The notes under the pieces: model-generated
What the model saw: only the letters and a program-made list of their open reading frames with translations
Told to the model about the DNA's origin: nothing
The model's database searches: none
NCBI GenBank assembly: GCA_900110635.1
Contig: FOEK01000010.1
Span: forward strand, 62,001-126,000
From: Lachnospiraceae bacterium NE2001
Lineage (GTDB): Bacteria > Bacillota > Clostridia > Lachnospirales > Lachnospiraceae
Direction: 5' to 3'
Length of the DNA stretch: 64,000 bases
Translations under genes and position numbers: made by a program
Shown here: in pieces, positions 40,652 through 48,321 of the stretch
Numbering within the stretch: the stretch's first letter is position 1
Layout of the letters: the number at the start of each line of letters is the position of its first letter

Positions 40652-41467
40652 CAAATCGAGTTTATAGAACAGATTCATAACCTTCGGACAGAAAAGAGGG
40701 ATGGGCTGCTCAGTGTAGATAGCTTCGACAAGGATTATATTGATTTAGCGAAGGAACTGCAGCAGTATGTAGGTGAAGGACAAGAGCTAAAGGAACAGTC
40801 TGAAAAGGACCGGCAATCAGTGAAACATATGGTTGCCGGTATTTCTCATGATTTCAGAACTCCACTTACGGCTGCTATGGGATATATACAGCTGGCAGAA
40901 AAGGATGAAGGACTCTCAGAGGAAACTGAAGAAAACTTGAAGAAGGCATATGATAAGACAAAGTATCTGAAGGAACTGTCAGATGAGTTCTTTGCCTTGT
41001 CGATTATGGAGAACAGGTCAGAAGAAGAGCTAAGTGAAATAAGCTTCAAACGACTTCTGGAAAACATTACATTGGAACAGTATGAATGGACTGTTAAAGC
41101 CAATATGAAATTTGTGGCAGATATTACCGAGAATCCATGTATGATACGGGCGGCAGAAGTGGATATGACAAGACTCCTGCTGAATCTGTACTCCAACGCA
41201 AAAAAATACGCGAAAGGTAGTATAAAGGTTTGTCTTAATAAAGATGAATCGAATCTGACACTAATTATTGAGAATGATCTTGATGAAAAAGCTGTAATAG
41301 ATGAACGAAGAGTGTTTGAACCATTTCACAGAGAATATGTTGGTGAACAGGGGGGAAATGGTCTGGGACTTTATATTACTAAAAGGATAGTAGAAAACTA
41401 TAATGGAAAAATTATGGCAGAAAAAAGAGATAATTCATTCAGTGTCAAAGTGATATTGCCGCTATAA
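40652..41467 (+). pseudogene. sensor histidine kinase lacking its sensor part
   Basis: The open frame begins after an in-frame TGA at 40649 and runs 271 codons, with ATG only at 40820-40829. A coiled linker (YVGEGQELKEQSEKDRQSVK) leads to the H-box GISHDFRTPLTAA, the N-box LLNLYSNAKKYAKG and the G-box GGNGLGLYITKRI. No membrane or HAMP segment and no response regulator are nearby. It is either a decayed gene that lost its 5' half or a soluble kinase with a poor start; decay is favoured. Confidence 0.65.
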
Positions 41468-41672
41468 TCTATTCCATCTCTATACTCTGAATAGTCCATA
41501 TAGCCTGTATCAAGGAAGTAGTACCATTTTCTTCTTTTGATATAAATCTTTAAATATTATTATGATGTTAAATTTATTCTTTCTTATGATATAAATGAGA
41601 TCAACAATAACACGGCGTCCTTGGAGAAGAGGACTTCTCATGGTGAAAGGTGTATCAAGGAGAGAATTAAAA

Positions 41673-42794
41673 ATGAGCTCAGTGTTTGCTAGCGATATAT
41701 TTGTAATATTATTAATAGGTTTAGTAGGTTTCGTTATTCCTGGAGTATTGACTGTATGGAATATATATAACTGTATAGCCGAAAAACCCAAATGGGAAAA
41801 GTTTATATCGAGTCTGACGATATTTATTGGAGGAATATTTTACCTAGTGTTATTTTTTATTAATTATGATGAAGCTGGTGAATGGTATGAGCAGGTTAAT
41901 TCAATGCAGTATCACAACAGTATTTCTTCTGAGTACGGATTGGTTTATGTTATTGTTATGCTAGGATTTGCAGGATACTTCCTGCTGCTGTTTTTAAAAG
42001 CGGATGAATTGCCACCGCTATTATCAGCAATCTCAATCAGTTTAATGATACTTATGAATGTTTTTCAGATTGCATATGCTATTCAGATAAGCAAAAATGT
42101 AGACGGTTTAGATTGTCTTCTTTATGTCTATCATGCAAATATACTGATCCTGTCTGCAAGAGCAGTTCATAGACATATGAAGGAAACGGTTGAGATCTTT
42201 AAGGGCAGAATATCTGACGATGAAAATCATAAGAAGATCAGTTTTATATTCAAGAAAATAAATAGTTTGTCGAAGTATTCGATTTTTTTATTTGTTGTCC
42301 TGTTTTTTGTGATAGCAGTACTAGAAGTGATATTTGTGCTTTTGGGGCAGGGGCTGGACGCACCGCTCAAAGCATTTACAGATACTGCTGATTGGACCTT
42401 TTCCAAACAGATTCCGCCACCTCCACTTGAATATGACGGTCATTATCTCTGTACCGTTGCTGCTGGAGGACACAGAAAAGTGGTAAAGCCTATCAGATTA
42501 GGTACAAGAAGAAATGAAACGATAATCGTTAATCGGCAGCTATGTATTGCAAATGCATTTGAAGAACTGATTCAGGAGAAAACTCCGCGTTTTCATAAAA
42601 AGGTCAGAGGGTTTTACGATACATATGGATATCCTCTGTCGAGAAAGATCACATCTCCGATAAGAGCAGATTTTATATACATAATAATGAAGCCGCTGGA
42701 ATGGTTATTTCTGATATTTCTCTACGCATTTGATCTTCGACCAGAACAGAGGATATCAAGACAATATACTTATGTTGAACCAGGAGGTCACTAA
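41673..42794 (+). CDS. DUF6688 family membrane protein
   Basis: A 373-aa protein; ATG 41673 follows AAGGAGAGAATTAAA, so the longer frame start at 41595 is not used. Five or six membrane helices fill residues 5-230. The C-terminal 120 residues carry the family signature: YLCTVAAGGHRKVVKPIRLG, IIVNRQLCIANAFEELIQE, RGFYDTYGYPLSRKI and MKPLEWLFLIFLYAFDLRPE. The family is common in gut Firmicutes and has no known function. The conserved His and Arg suggest an enzyme or ligand site at the membrane. Confidence 0.8.
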   Translation: MSSVFASDIFVILLIGLVGFVIPGVLTVWNIYNCIAEKPKWEKFISSLTIFIGGIFYLVLFFINYDEAGEWYEQVNSMQYHNSISSEYGLVYVIVMLGFAGYFLLLFLKADELPPLLSAISISLMILMNVFQIAYAIQISKNVDGLDCLLYVYHANILILSARAVHRHMKETVEIFKGRISDDENHKKISFIFKKINSLSKYSIFLFVVLFFVIAVLEVIFVLLGQGLDAPLKAFTDTADWTFSKQIPPPPLEYDGHYLCTVAAGGHRKVVKPIRLGTRRNETIIVNRQLCIANAFEELIQEKTPRFHKKVRGFYDTYGYPLSRKITSPIRADFIYIIMKPLEWLFLIFLYAFDLRPEQRISRQYTYVEPGGH

Positions 42795-42812
42795 ATAGAG
42801 GTATACATTAGA

Positions 42813-43559
42813 CTAATTGGTGTTAGCATCACGGAAATTGTGCCACAATGCAGCAAGATAGATCACACAGATAATTAGAGCAATACTGACTGTTATATAC
42901 AGTTCTTTTTCTACAGTTCCGAAGACCTTGAGAGAAGCCTCGTCATTGCTTATAGCTGAAAGTGAGTTGTTGATGCTATGAAATGCTATACAAGGTATAA
43001 GGCTCTTTCCTTTGTAGAAGAGTGTTACAAGTACAAAACCGACAGCTAAAGCAAATATGATCTGAAGTAATGTTTCTAAAAGAGGCTGTCCGTTAAGCAG
43101 GTTAACTATGTGACCGATTCCAAAGGTGATCGACGAAACGATGATAGCGGATTTTACATTCTTTTTAGCCATGCCTTTGAAAAGAAAACCGCGAAAGATA
43201 ATTTCTTCAAGAAAACCTACGCATATCATACTTATCATATAGAAAGCAGTTTCGGCTATGGTATATTTTAAGGTTACTCCGAAGTAAATGCTGGAAAACC
43301 CTATCAGTATTAATGGTATATAAAACCAGGCTTTAGAAAGCTTATATTCGGGTATATGAAGGCCATACTTTTCAAATAGATCATTCTTTTTTAGCCAAGT
43401 TACGATTGCTATAGTAAAGAATATATGAAATATCATTGAAGGTAGTTTTACTATTCCAATGGTCTCCGCTAGAGCTTCACAGATGCTTGTTCCCACAACA
43501 TAGATAACTATACATATGATTGCGAAGGTTACTTCATTTTTCTTATATATTTTGTTCAT
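42813..43559 (-). CDS. CPBP-family intramembrane metalloprotease
   Basis: A 248-aa protein with about seven membrane helices. All CPBP/Abi motifs are intact: FLEEIIFRGFLF (EExxxR), FGIGHIVNLL (FxxxH) and AFHSINNSL (HxxxN). These residues form the Rce1-like glutamic/metal site in the membrane. In Firmicutes such proteins often protect against or mature bacteriocins. No bacteriocin gene is evident nearby. It is the only complete CPBP set in this window and is transcribed against its neighbours. Confidence 0.88.
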   Translation of the reverse strand: MNKIYKKNEVTFAIICIVIYVVGTSICEALAETIGIVKLPSMIFHIFFTIAIVTWLKKNDLFEKYGLHIPEYKLSKAWFYIPLILIGFSSIYFGVTLKYTIAETAFYMISMICVGFLEEIIFRGFLFKGMAKKNVKSAIIVSSITFGIGHIVNLLNGQPLLETLLQIIFALAVGFVLVTLFYKGKSLIPCIAFHSINNSLSAISNDEASLKVFGTVEKELYITVSIALIICVIYLAALWHNFRDANTN

Positions 43560-43734
43560 ATTTTTTTCCTTTCTGAAGATGTATTTGTGCTGTTGGTGTG
43601 ACTATATCGTAAGAAAGTGCTTCGGTCTATAAATAGGCTTGTAAGATGCATTTTTTGCAAGTAAAATGCACAAATATTAATATATTGTATCTTGAGACAG
43701 ATAGTGCTATTATAAAAATGTATATATGTAAGAG

Positions 43735-43862
43735 AAACAAAGGCGTTTCATCCTCTACGAAGTAGGGATGGAGCGCCTTCTTGCGTCTCGGCGAGTATGG
43801 TATTTTGTTGCCTGATGGCAACACTCGCCTCGCGCAGGAGAATATCGCAAGCGATATTCTAT
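43735..43862. repeat. cluster of short palindromes
   Basis: In a 334-bp gene-free stretch three hairpins follow each other: GGCG..CATCC / GGATGGAGCGCC around CTAC-GAA-GTAG (43742-43777), CGAGT/ACTCG around GTTGCC-TGAT-GGCAAC (43787-43834) and AGAATATCGC-AA-GCGATATTCT (43840-43861). They lie upstream of the 856-aa gene and resemble those at 48094-48277 in style (complementary 5-10-mers with tiny loops). Confidence 0.65.
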
Positions 43863-43893
43863 GAGAGGTATTTGAAAATAAAGGAGGGTTACG

Positions 43894-46464
43894 ATGGCGG
43901 CATTTGACAGGGTGAAGAGCGGCATACCAGAGATGGACACGGCTTTTGACAACATCAGGCTTGGGGATAATGTTGTGTGGAGAGTGTCCGAATTATCAGA
44001 GTTTAAACTATTTATGGAACCGTATGTAAAGCAGGCGATTGAGGATAAGAGGAACATTATCTACTTTAGGTTTGCGAGTCACGAGCCTCTTATAGAGGAC
44101 TGTCCTGAGGTTAAGACTATAAATGTTCCGTTGTCTCATAGGTTTGAAACATTTACGGTTGATATTCATAACGCAATCGAAAAGGAAGGATATGATGCCT
44201 TCTATGTTTTCGATTGTCTGTCTGAGCTGCAGGCAGCCTGGGCCACAGACCTGATGATGGGTAATTTCTTCAGAGTAACATGCCCATTTCTTTTTATTCT
44301 CGATACTGTTGCATTTTTCCCGATTATCAGAGGCAAGCATTCAGTTCAGGCTATCAACAAGATACTTAACACAACTCAGTTATTTTTTGATGTGTATTCG
44401 GATAGTAAAAGTGTATATGTGAGACCTGAGAAGATATGGAACAGGAACTCTGATACAATGTTTCTTCCGCATACCTATGACAAGGAAACAGGAGAGTTCA
44501 GGCCTATATTAGACGGAGTAAAGTCCAGCAGGTTCTATCAGGCATTAGGAAAGGCTCAGCGTTCTGCAGAGGAGCAATACTCCGACTCTTGGGATAGATT
44601 CTTTAACCGTACTAAGCTTCTTAGCGAAAATGGCATGGATATCTCTGAAGAGTGTAATACCATGTGCAAGATAATGATGACCCGTGATACGAAGATGCGC
44701 GAGATGGTTTGGAATAATTTTACTCCGGAGGACTACTTCGCTGTGAGGGACCATATGGTAGGTACAGGAATGATAGGTGGCAAGTCCTGTGGTATGCTTC
44801 TTGCAAGAGCCATCATCAGGAATAATGAGCCAGACATCAGTGATGTGCTGGAACCGCACGATTCCTTCTATGTGGGTTCTGATATGTACTACACCTATAT
44901 AGTGGATAATGGGCTTTGGGATCTAAGGATTAAGCAGAGGACAGAAGAAGGTTACTTCGATCTGGCTGAGGATTTTGCAAACAAGCTTATGGAAGGCGAG
45001 TTCTCGTCTGACATGCAGAAACAGTTTCTTAGAATTATTGAATACTATGGTCAGGATCCGTACATAATCCGTTCCAGCAGTATTCTGGAAGATGGATTTG
45101 GAAATGCTTTCGCTGGCAAATATGAATCAGTATTCTGTGCAAACAGAGGAAGCCTGGAGGAGCGTCTTGCCGAGTTTGAGCACGCCATAAAGATAGTATA
45201 TGCCAGCACCATGAGCCTATCAGCACTGGATTATCGTAAGAGACGTGGCCTTGCAGATAGAGATGAGCAGATGGCACTTCTCATACAGCGTGTATCCGGT
45301 TCCTACTATGGCAGCTACTATATGCCTTGTGCCGCAGGTGTTGGGTATTCCTATAGTCCATATCGCATAATGAAGGATACAGATCCTACTGTTGGAATGC
45401 TGAGGCTGGTTATGGGACTGGGTACTTCGGCAGTAGACAGAACAGAAGGCTCATATCCTAGAATAGTAAATCTGGATATGCCAGAAAAATCCTCTTATTC
45501 CTCCTCTGCGGATAAGCATAAGTTTTCTCAGGGCAAGGCGGAGGTCATCAATATGACGGAGCATCAGCTTGAGAAGATGTCATATGATAAAATGGAAGCG
45601 GATATACCAAAGTATCTTGAGAAGATTCTCCTTGAGCACGACTATGATGCAGAGTCTAGACTGCGAGAGATGGGGCGTCGTCGTGAGGTTAAGTTTATCT
45701 CCTGTAAGGGCTTGGTTACCAACAAGACTCTTATGGATCAAATGAAAAGAATGCTAAGATGCATTCAGGATGAATATGAATATCCTGTTGATACAGAGTT
45801 TACTATCAATATATCAGAGAATGGAGAGTACTCCATTGATCTTCTTCAGTGCAGGCCGCTTCAGGTACAGAAGGGAAAGTCGGGAACAGTAGTGCCATCA
45901 GACATCCCTGAAGACAGGATACTGCTTGAAAGCAAGGGTGCATCCATGGGTATGTCCAAGGCCTCTGAACTGGATATCATAGTATATGTAGATCCTGTAA
46001 AATATTACAACATGGCTTATAAAGAGAAGGATCTGGTTGCAAAGCTTATAGGTAAGATAAACTGGCATTACCGTGATTTGAATAAGCATATGATGCTCAT
46101 CGTTCCGGGAAGAGTAGGAACTACTTCGCCAGAACTGGGAGTTCCGACTGCATTTTCCGATATAAGTGCATTTGATATAATCTGCGAGACTGAAGAAAGC
46201 AAGGCAGGCTATAATCCTGAGCTTTCATATGGAAGTCATATCTTCCAGGATCTTGTGGAAGCGGAGATCCTTTATACAGCCGTATTCCACGGCGATAAAA
46301 CACTTCGTTATGCGCCAGAAAAGCTGGAGTCTTCAAAGGATATGATAAAAGAGTTCAGCGATTCTGAGGCACTGGCTGGAATAGTCCACGTTTATGACGT
46401 ATCAGACAGACAAGTCGAAGTATATAATGATGTTGCTAATGAACATCTGCTTATTACCTGCTAG
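43894..46464 (+). CDS. PEP/pyruvate-binding domain protein with KaiC-like N-domain
   Basis: An 856-aa soluble protein; AAAGGAGG precedes the ATG. Residues 1-210 resemble a RecA/KaiC fold (SGIPEMDTAFDNIRLGD start, then FDCLSELQAAW), but the Walker A GKT is missing. Residues about 290-700 match the ATP-grasp nucleotide-binding part of pyruvate phosphate dikinase/PEP synthase: GGKSCGMLLARA, YIIRSSSILEDGFGNAFAGK, LLQCRPLQ. The His phosphocarrier and PEP domains are absent. It could be a phosphotransfer or signalling enzyme; activity is unknown. Confidence 0.75.
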   Translation: MAAFDRVKSGIPEMDTAFDNIRLGDNVVWRVSELSEFKLFMEPYVKQAIEDKRNIIYFRFASHEPLIEDCPEVKTINVPLSHRFETFTVDIHNAIEKEGYDAFYVFDCLSELQAAWATDLMMGNFFRVTCPFLFILDTVAFFPIIRGKHSVQAINKILNTTQLFFDVYSDSKSVYVRPEKIWNRNSDTMFLPHTYDKETGEFRPILDGVKSSRFYQALGKAQRSAEEQYSDSWDRFFNRTKLLSENGMDISEECNTMCKIMMTRDTKMREMVWNNFTPEDYFAVRDHMVGTGMIGGKSCGMLLARAIIRNNEPDISDVLEPHDSFYVGSDMYYTYIVDNGLWDLRIKQRTEEGYFDLAEDFANKLMEGEFSSDMQKQFLRIIEYYGQDPYIIRSSSILEDGFGNAFAGKYESVFCANRGSLEERLAEFEHAIKIVYASTMSLSALDYRKRRGLADRDEQMALLIQRVSGSYYGSYYMPCAAGVGYSYSPYRIMKDTDPTVGMLRLVMGLGTSAVDRTEGSYPRIVNLDMPEKSSYSSSADKHKFSQGKAEVINMTEHQLEKMSYDKMEADIPKYLEKILLEHDYDAESRLREMGRRREVKFISCKGLVTNKTLMDQMKRMLRCIQDEYEYPVDTEFTINISENGEYSIDLLQCRPLQVQKGKSGTVVPSDIPEDRILLESKGASMGMSKASELDIIVYVDPVKYYNMAYKEKDLVAKLIGKINWHYRDLNKHMMLIVPGRVGTTSPELGVPTAFSDISAFDIICETEESKAGYNPELSYGSHIFQDLVEAEILYTAVFHGDKTLRYAPEKLESSKDMIKEFSDSEALAGIVHVYDVSDRQVEVYNDVANEHLLITC

Positions 46465-46669
46465 AAAAAATATATACCTGTCACAAGTTTAGTTATGGTA
46501 AAATGATGACTGTAACTGAAAAAGAAATCAGGGAAAGCACTAGGCCCAATCGTACTTATCTACGGTATAGGACTGGGGGCTTTTACAATATTTATGATTT
46601 CTGCTGTGTTCGCATTTATGGCATCATAGATAATATATAAATAAAGTGATGAGAGGATTGAAAAGAGTT

Positions 46670-47116
46670 ATGATAGATCACGCTGAAAAAGCCAGAGAGC
46701 TTTTCTTTGAAGGCTATAACTGTGCCCAGGCAATTATGTGTGCCTTTACGGATGTAACTGGTTATGATATGGAAACGTCTGCCCGTATGGCATCATCTTT
46801 TGGAGGTGGAATGGGCCGTATGCGCCAGACCTGTGGAGCGGTAAGCGGAGCAGTTCTGGTACTGGGAATAGTGAAGGGTTATTCTGATCCCAAGGATTAC
46901 GAAGCCAAGAAGCAGCATTACGCCCTGGTCAGGGAATTTGCTGAGCGGTTTAAAGAAAAGAATGGAACCATCAATTGTGGTGAACAGTTAAAAAAGGCAA
47001 ATGTTAATTCGGAAAGTGGAGGGTCGCCGGAGCAGAGGACTGAGGAATACTATAAAAGACGCCCTTGTCCGCAGCTCATTTATGATGCTGCCTTTATTCT
47101 TGATGAGATGCTTTAA
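46670..47116 (+). CDS. C_GCAxxG_C_C family redox protein
   Basis: A 148-aa protein; ATG 46670 is preferred to GTG 46646, which has no ribosome site. The family signature is clear: GYNCAQAIM, SSFGGGMGRMRQTCGAVSGA and two later cysteines (INCGEQLKK, RRPCPQLI). These cysteines are thought to bind a metal or redox centre. A paralogue lies at 62185. Between 46465 and 46669 only short decayed frames are seen. Confidence 0.9.
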   Translation: MIDHAEKARELFFEGYNCAQAIMCAFTDVTGYDMETSARMASSFGGGMGRMRQTCGAVSGAVLVLGIVKGYSDPKDYEAKKQHYALVREFAERFKEKNGTINCGEQLKKANVNSESGGSPEQRTEEYYKRRPCPQLIYDAAFILDEML

Positions 47117-47161
47117 TGAGTATTTAACCAGCATAGGATATAGTATGAAATAATATATGTA

Positions 47162-47207
47162 GCGCAGTGTATCTGACTTGTTCAGAAACACTGCGTTTTT
47201 TGTTTTA
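47162..47207 (+). terminator. intrinsic terminator
   Basis: CGCAGTGT (47163-47170) pairs with ACACTGCG (47188-47195), with inner TCTGA/TCAGA, followed by TTTTTTGTTTT. It separates the C_GCAxxG gene from the ABC exporter operon. Confidence 0.88.
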
Positions 47208-47237
47208 TGTGGGGTATGTTAGAAAGAAATAGATTCT

Positions 47238-47277
47238 TGTAAGAAATCTGTAAGAATTATTAAGACTTATGTAAAGA
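47238..47277 (+). promoter_or_regulatory. helically phased repeats before the ABC exporter
   Basis: TGTAAGA at 47238 and 47249 and TGTAAAGA at 47270, spaced 11 and 21 bp, so all lie on one face of the helix. Tandem 7-mers at 11 bp are typical of OmpR-family regulators; such a regulator is encoded at 52777 in the same gene group. A TATAGT box near 47297 suits a promoter just downstream. Confidence 0.5.
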
Positions 47278-47333
47278 TGTTTAGAAAATATACTGGTATA
47301 GTAAGTTCATAAGAAAGATAAGGAGATAAATCT

Positions 47334-48092
47334 ATGAATACTATTCTAAGAACTGAGAAGCTGTGTAAATCATTTTCAAATGCAGGACATCAGCAGCATG
47401 TAATAAAGAATATGGATCTTGATATCCTGGAAGGAGACTTTACAGTCATTATGGGTTCGTCAGGATCTGGAAAGAGTACGCTTTTATACGCTCTGTCCGG
47501 TATGGACAAGCCATCTATGGGTAAGGTTTTCTTCGGCGATGAAGAAATATCTGGTTACAGCAATGATCAGCTGGCTGTATTCCGCAGAAAACATTGTGGC
47601 TTCGTATTTCAGAGCATTTATCTCTTAGATAATATGAATGTTTTGGACAATATAATGACAGGTGCACTCGTAGTTCAGAAGAATAGTGCAGAACTGGTTG
47701 AACGTGTAAAAAGCCTTCTAAACCAGGTGGGAATCTCAGAAGACCTTTGGAAGAAATATCCAAATCAGCTTTCGGGTGGTGAATGTCAAAGAGTAGGCAT
47801 CGTAAGAGCGGTGATTAACGATCCAAAGATTCTCTTTGCAGATGAGCCAACTGGTGCACTTAATTCATCCTCGGGTCAGGATGTTCTGGATGTATTTACA
47901 GGCCTTCACAAGAAGGGACAGAGTATTGTGATGGTAACCCACGATATTAAGACAGCTCTTCGAGGCTCCAGAGTAATCTATCTGAGAGATGGAGGGGTTG
48001 TGGGAGAACACAGAATGTCAGCTTATGGTACTGACGACGTGAAAGAACGTCGCGCAGGACTCCAGAGTTTTCTGGATGAAATGGGTTGGTAG
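47334..48092 (+). CDS. ABC transporter ATPase (MacB/BceA type)
   Basis: A 252-aa ATPase with Walker A GSSGSGKST near residue 43, Q-loop FVFQSIYLL, signature LSGGECQRVG (Glu replaces the usual Gln), Walker B ILFADEPTGAL and the switch His in MVTHD. FADEPTGALNS is characteristic of the LolD/MacB/BceA branch, which serves FtsX-type permeases. It precedes such a permease (48322), a beta-lactamase-fold protein and a two-component system, the layout of peptide-antibiotic detoxification modules. AAGGAG lies before the ATG. Confidence 0.92.
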   Translation: MNTILRTEKLCKSFSNAGHQQHVIKNMDLDILEGDFTVIMGSSGSGKSTLLYALSGMDKPSMGKVFFGDEEISGYSNDQLAVFRRKHCGFVFQSIYLLDNMNVLDNIMTGALVVQKNSAELVERVKSLLNQVGISEDLWKKYPNQLSGGECQRVGIVRAVINDPKILFADEPTGALNSSSGQDVLDVFTGLHKKGQSIVMVTHDIKTALRGSRVIYLRDGGVVGEHRMSAYGTDDVKERRAGLQSFLDEMGW

Positions 48093-48093
48093 A

Positions 48094-48277
48094 CCACGAT
48101 TGCAAAGCAATCGTGTGGAGCACAGCTGTCGATTACGCAGTAATCGATAGTCCGAACGAAGTGAGGATGCGTTCTGCGTAGCAGAACCAAAACCTGCGAA
48201 GCAGGTGTTGCATATCACGAAGTGATATGGCACGAAGCGACCAGCAAGCTGCGGGTTCTGCTTGCCTGCCAGGCAAG
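48094..48277. repeat. array of six short palindromes between ABC genes
   Basis: In 184 bp: CACGATTGC-AAA-GCAATCGTG (48095-48115), TCGATTAC-GCA-GTAATCGA (48129-48147), GTTCTGC-GTA-GCAGAAC (48171-48187), ACCTGC-GAA-GCAGGT (48192-48206), ATATCAC-GAA-GTGATAT (48212-48228) and CTTGCCTG-C-CAGGCAAG (48261-48277). All stems are perfect, with mostly 3-nt purine-rich loops, but differ in sequence. No run of T's follows, so they are not terminators. They fall between the ATPase and permease genes of one operon. Confidence 0.9.
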
Positions 48278-48321
48278 TAGAAGCAGGCAGCGTTAAGCTA
48301 GAAGGTCAAAAAGGAGAAAAA

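Noticed and set aside
46507-46650. Short frames between the 856-aa and C_GCAxxG genes (44-codon ORF; hydrophobic frame with VLIYGIGLGAFTIF)
   Set aside because: The hydrophobic frame looks like a membrane-peptide remnant but has no start codon; the other frame has an unnatural composition. Neither is supported as a gene.
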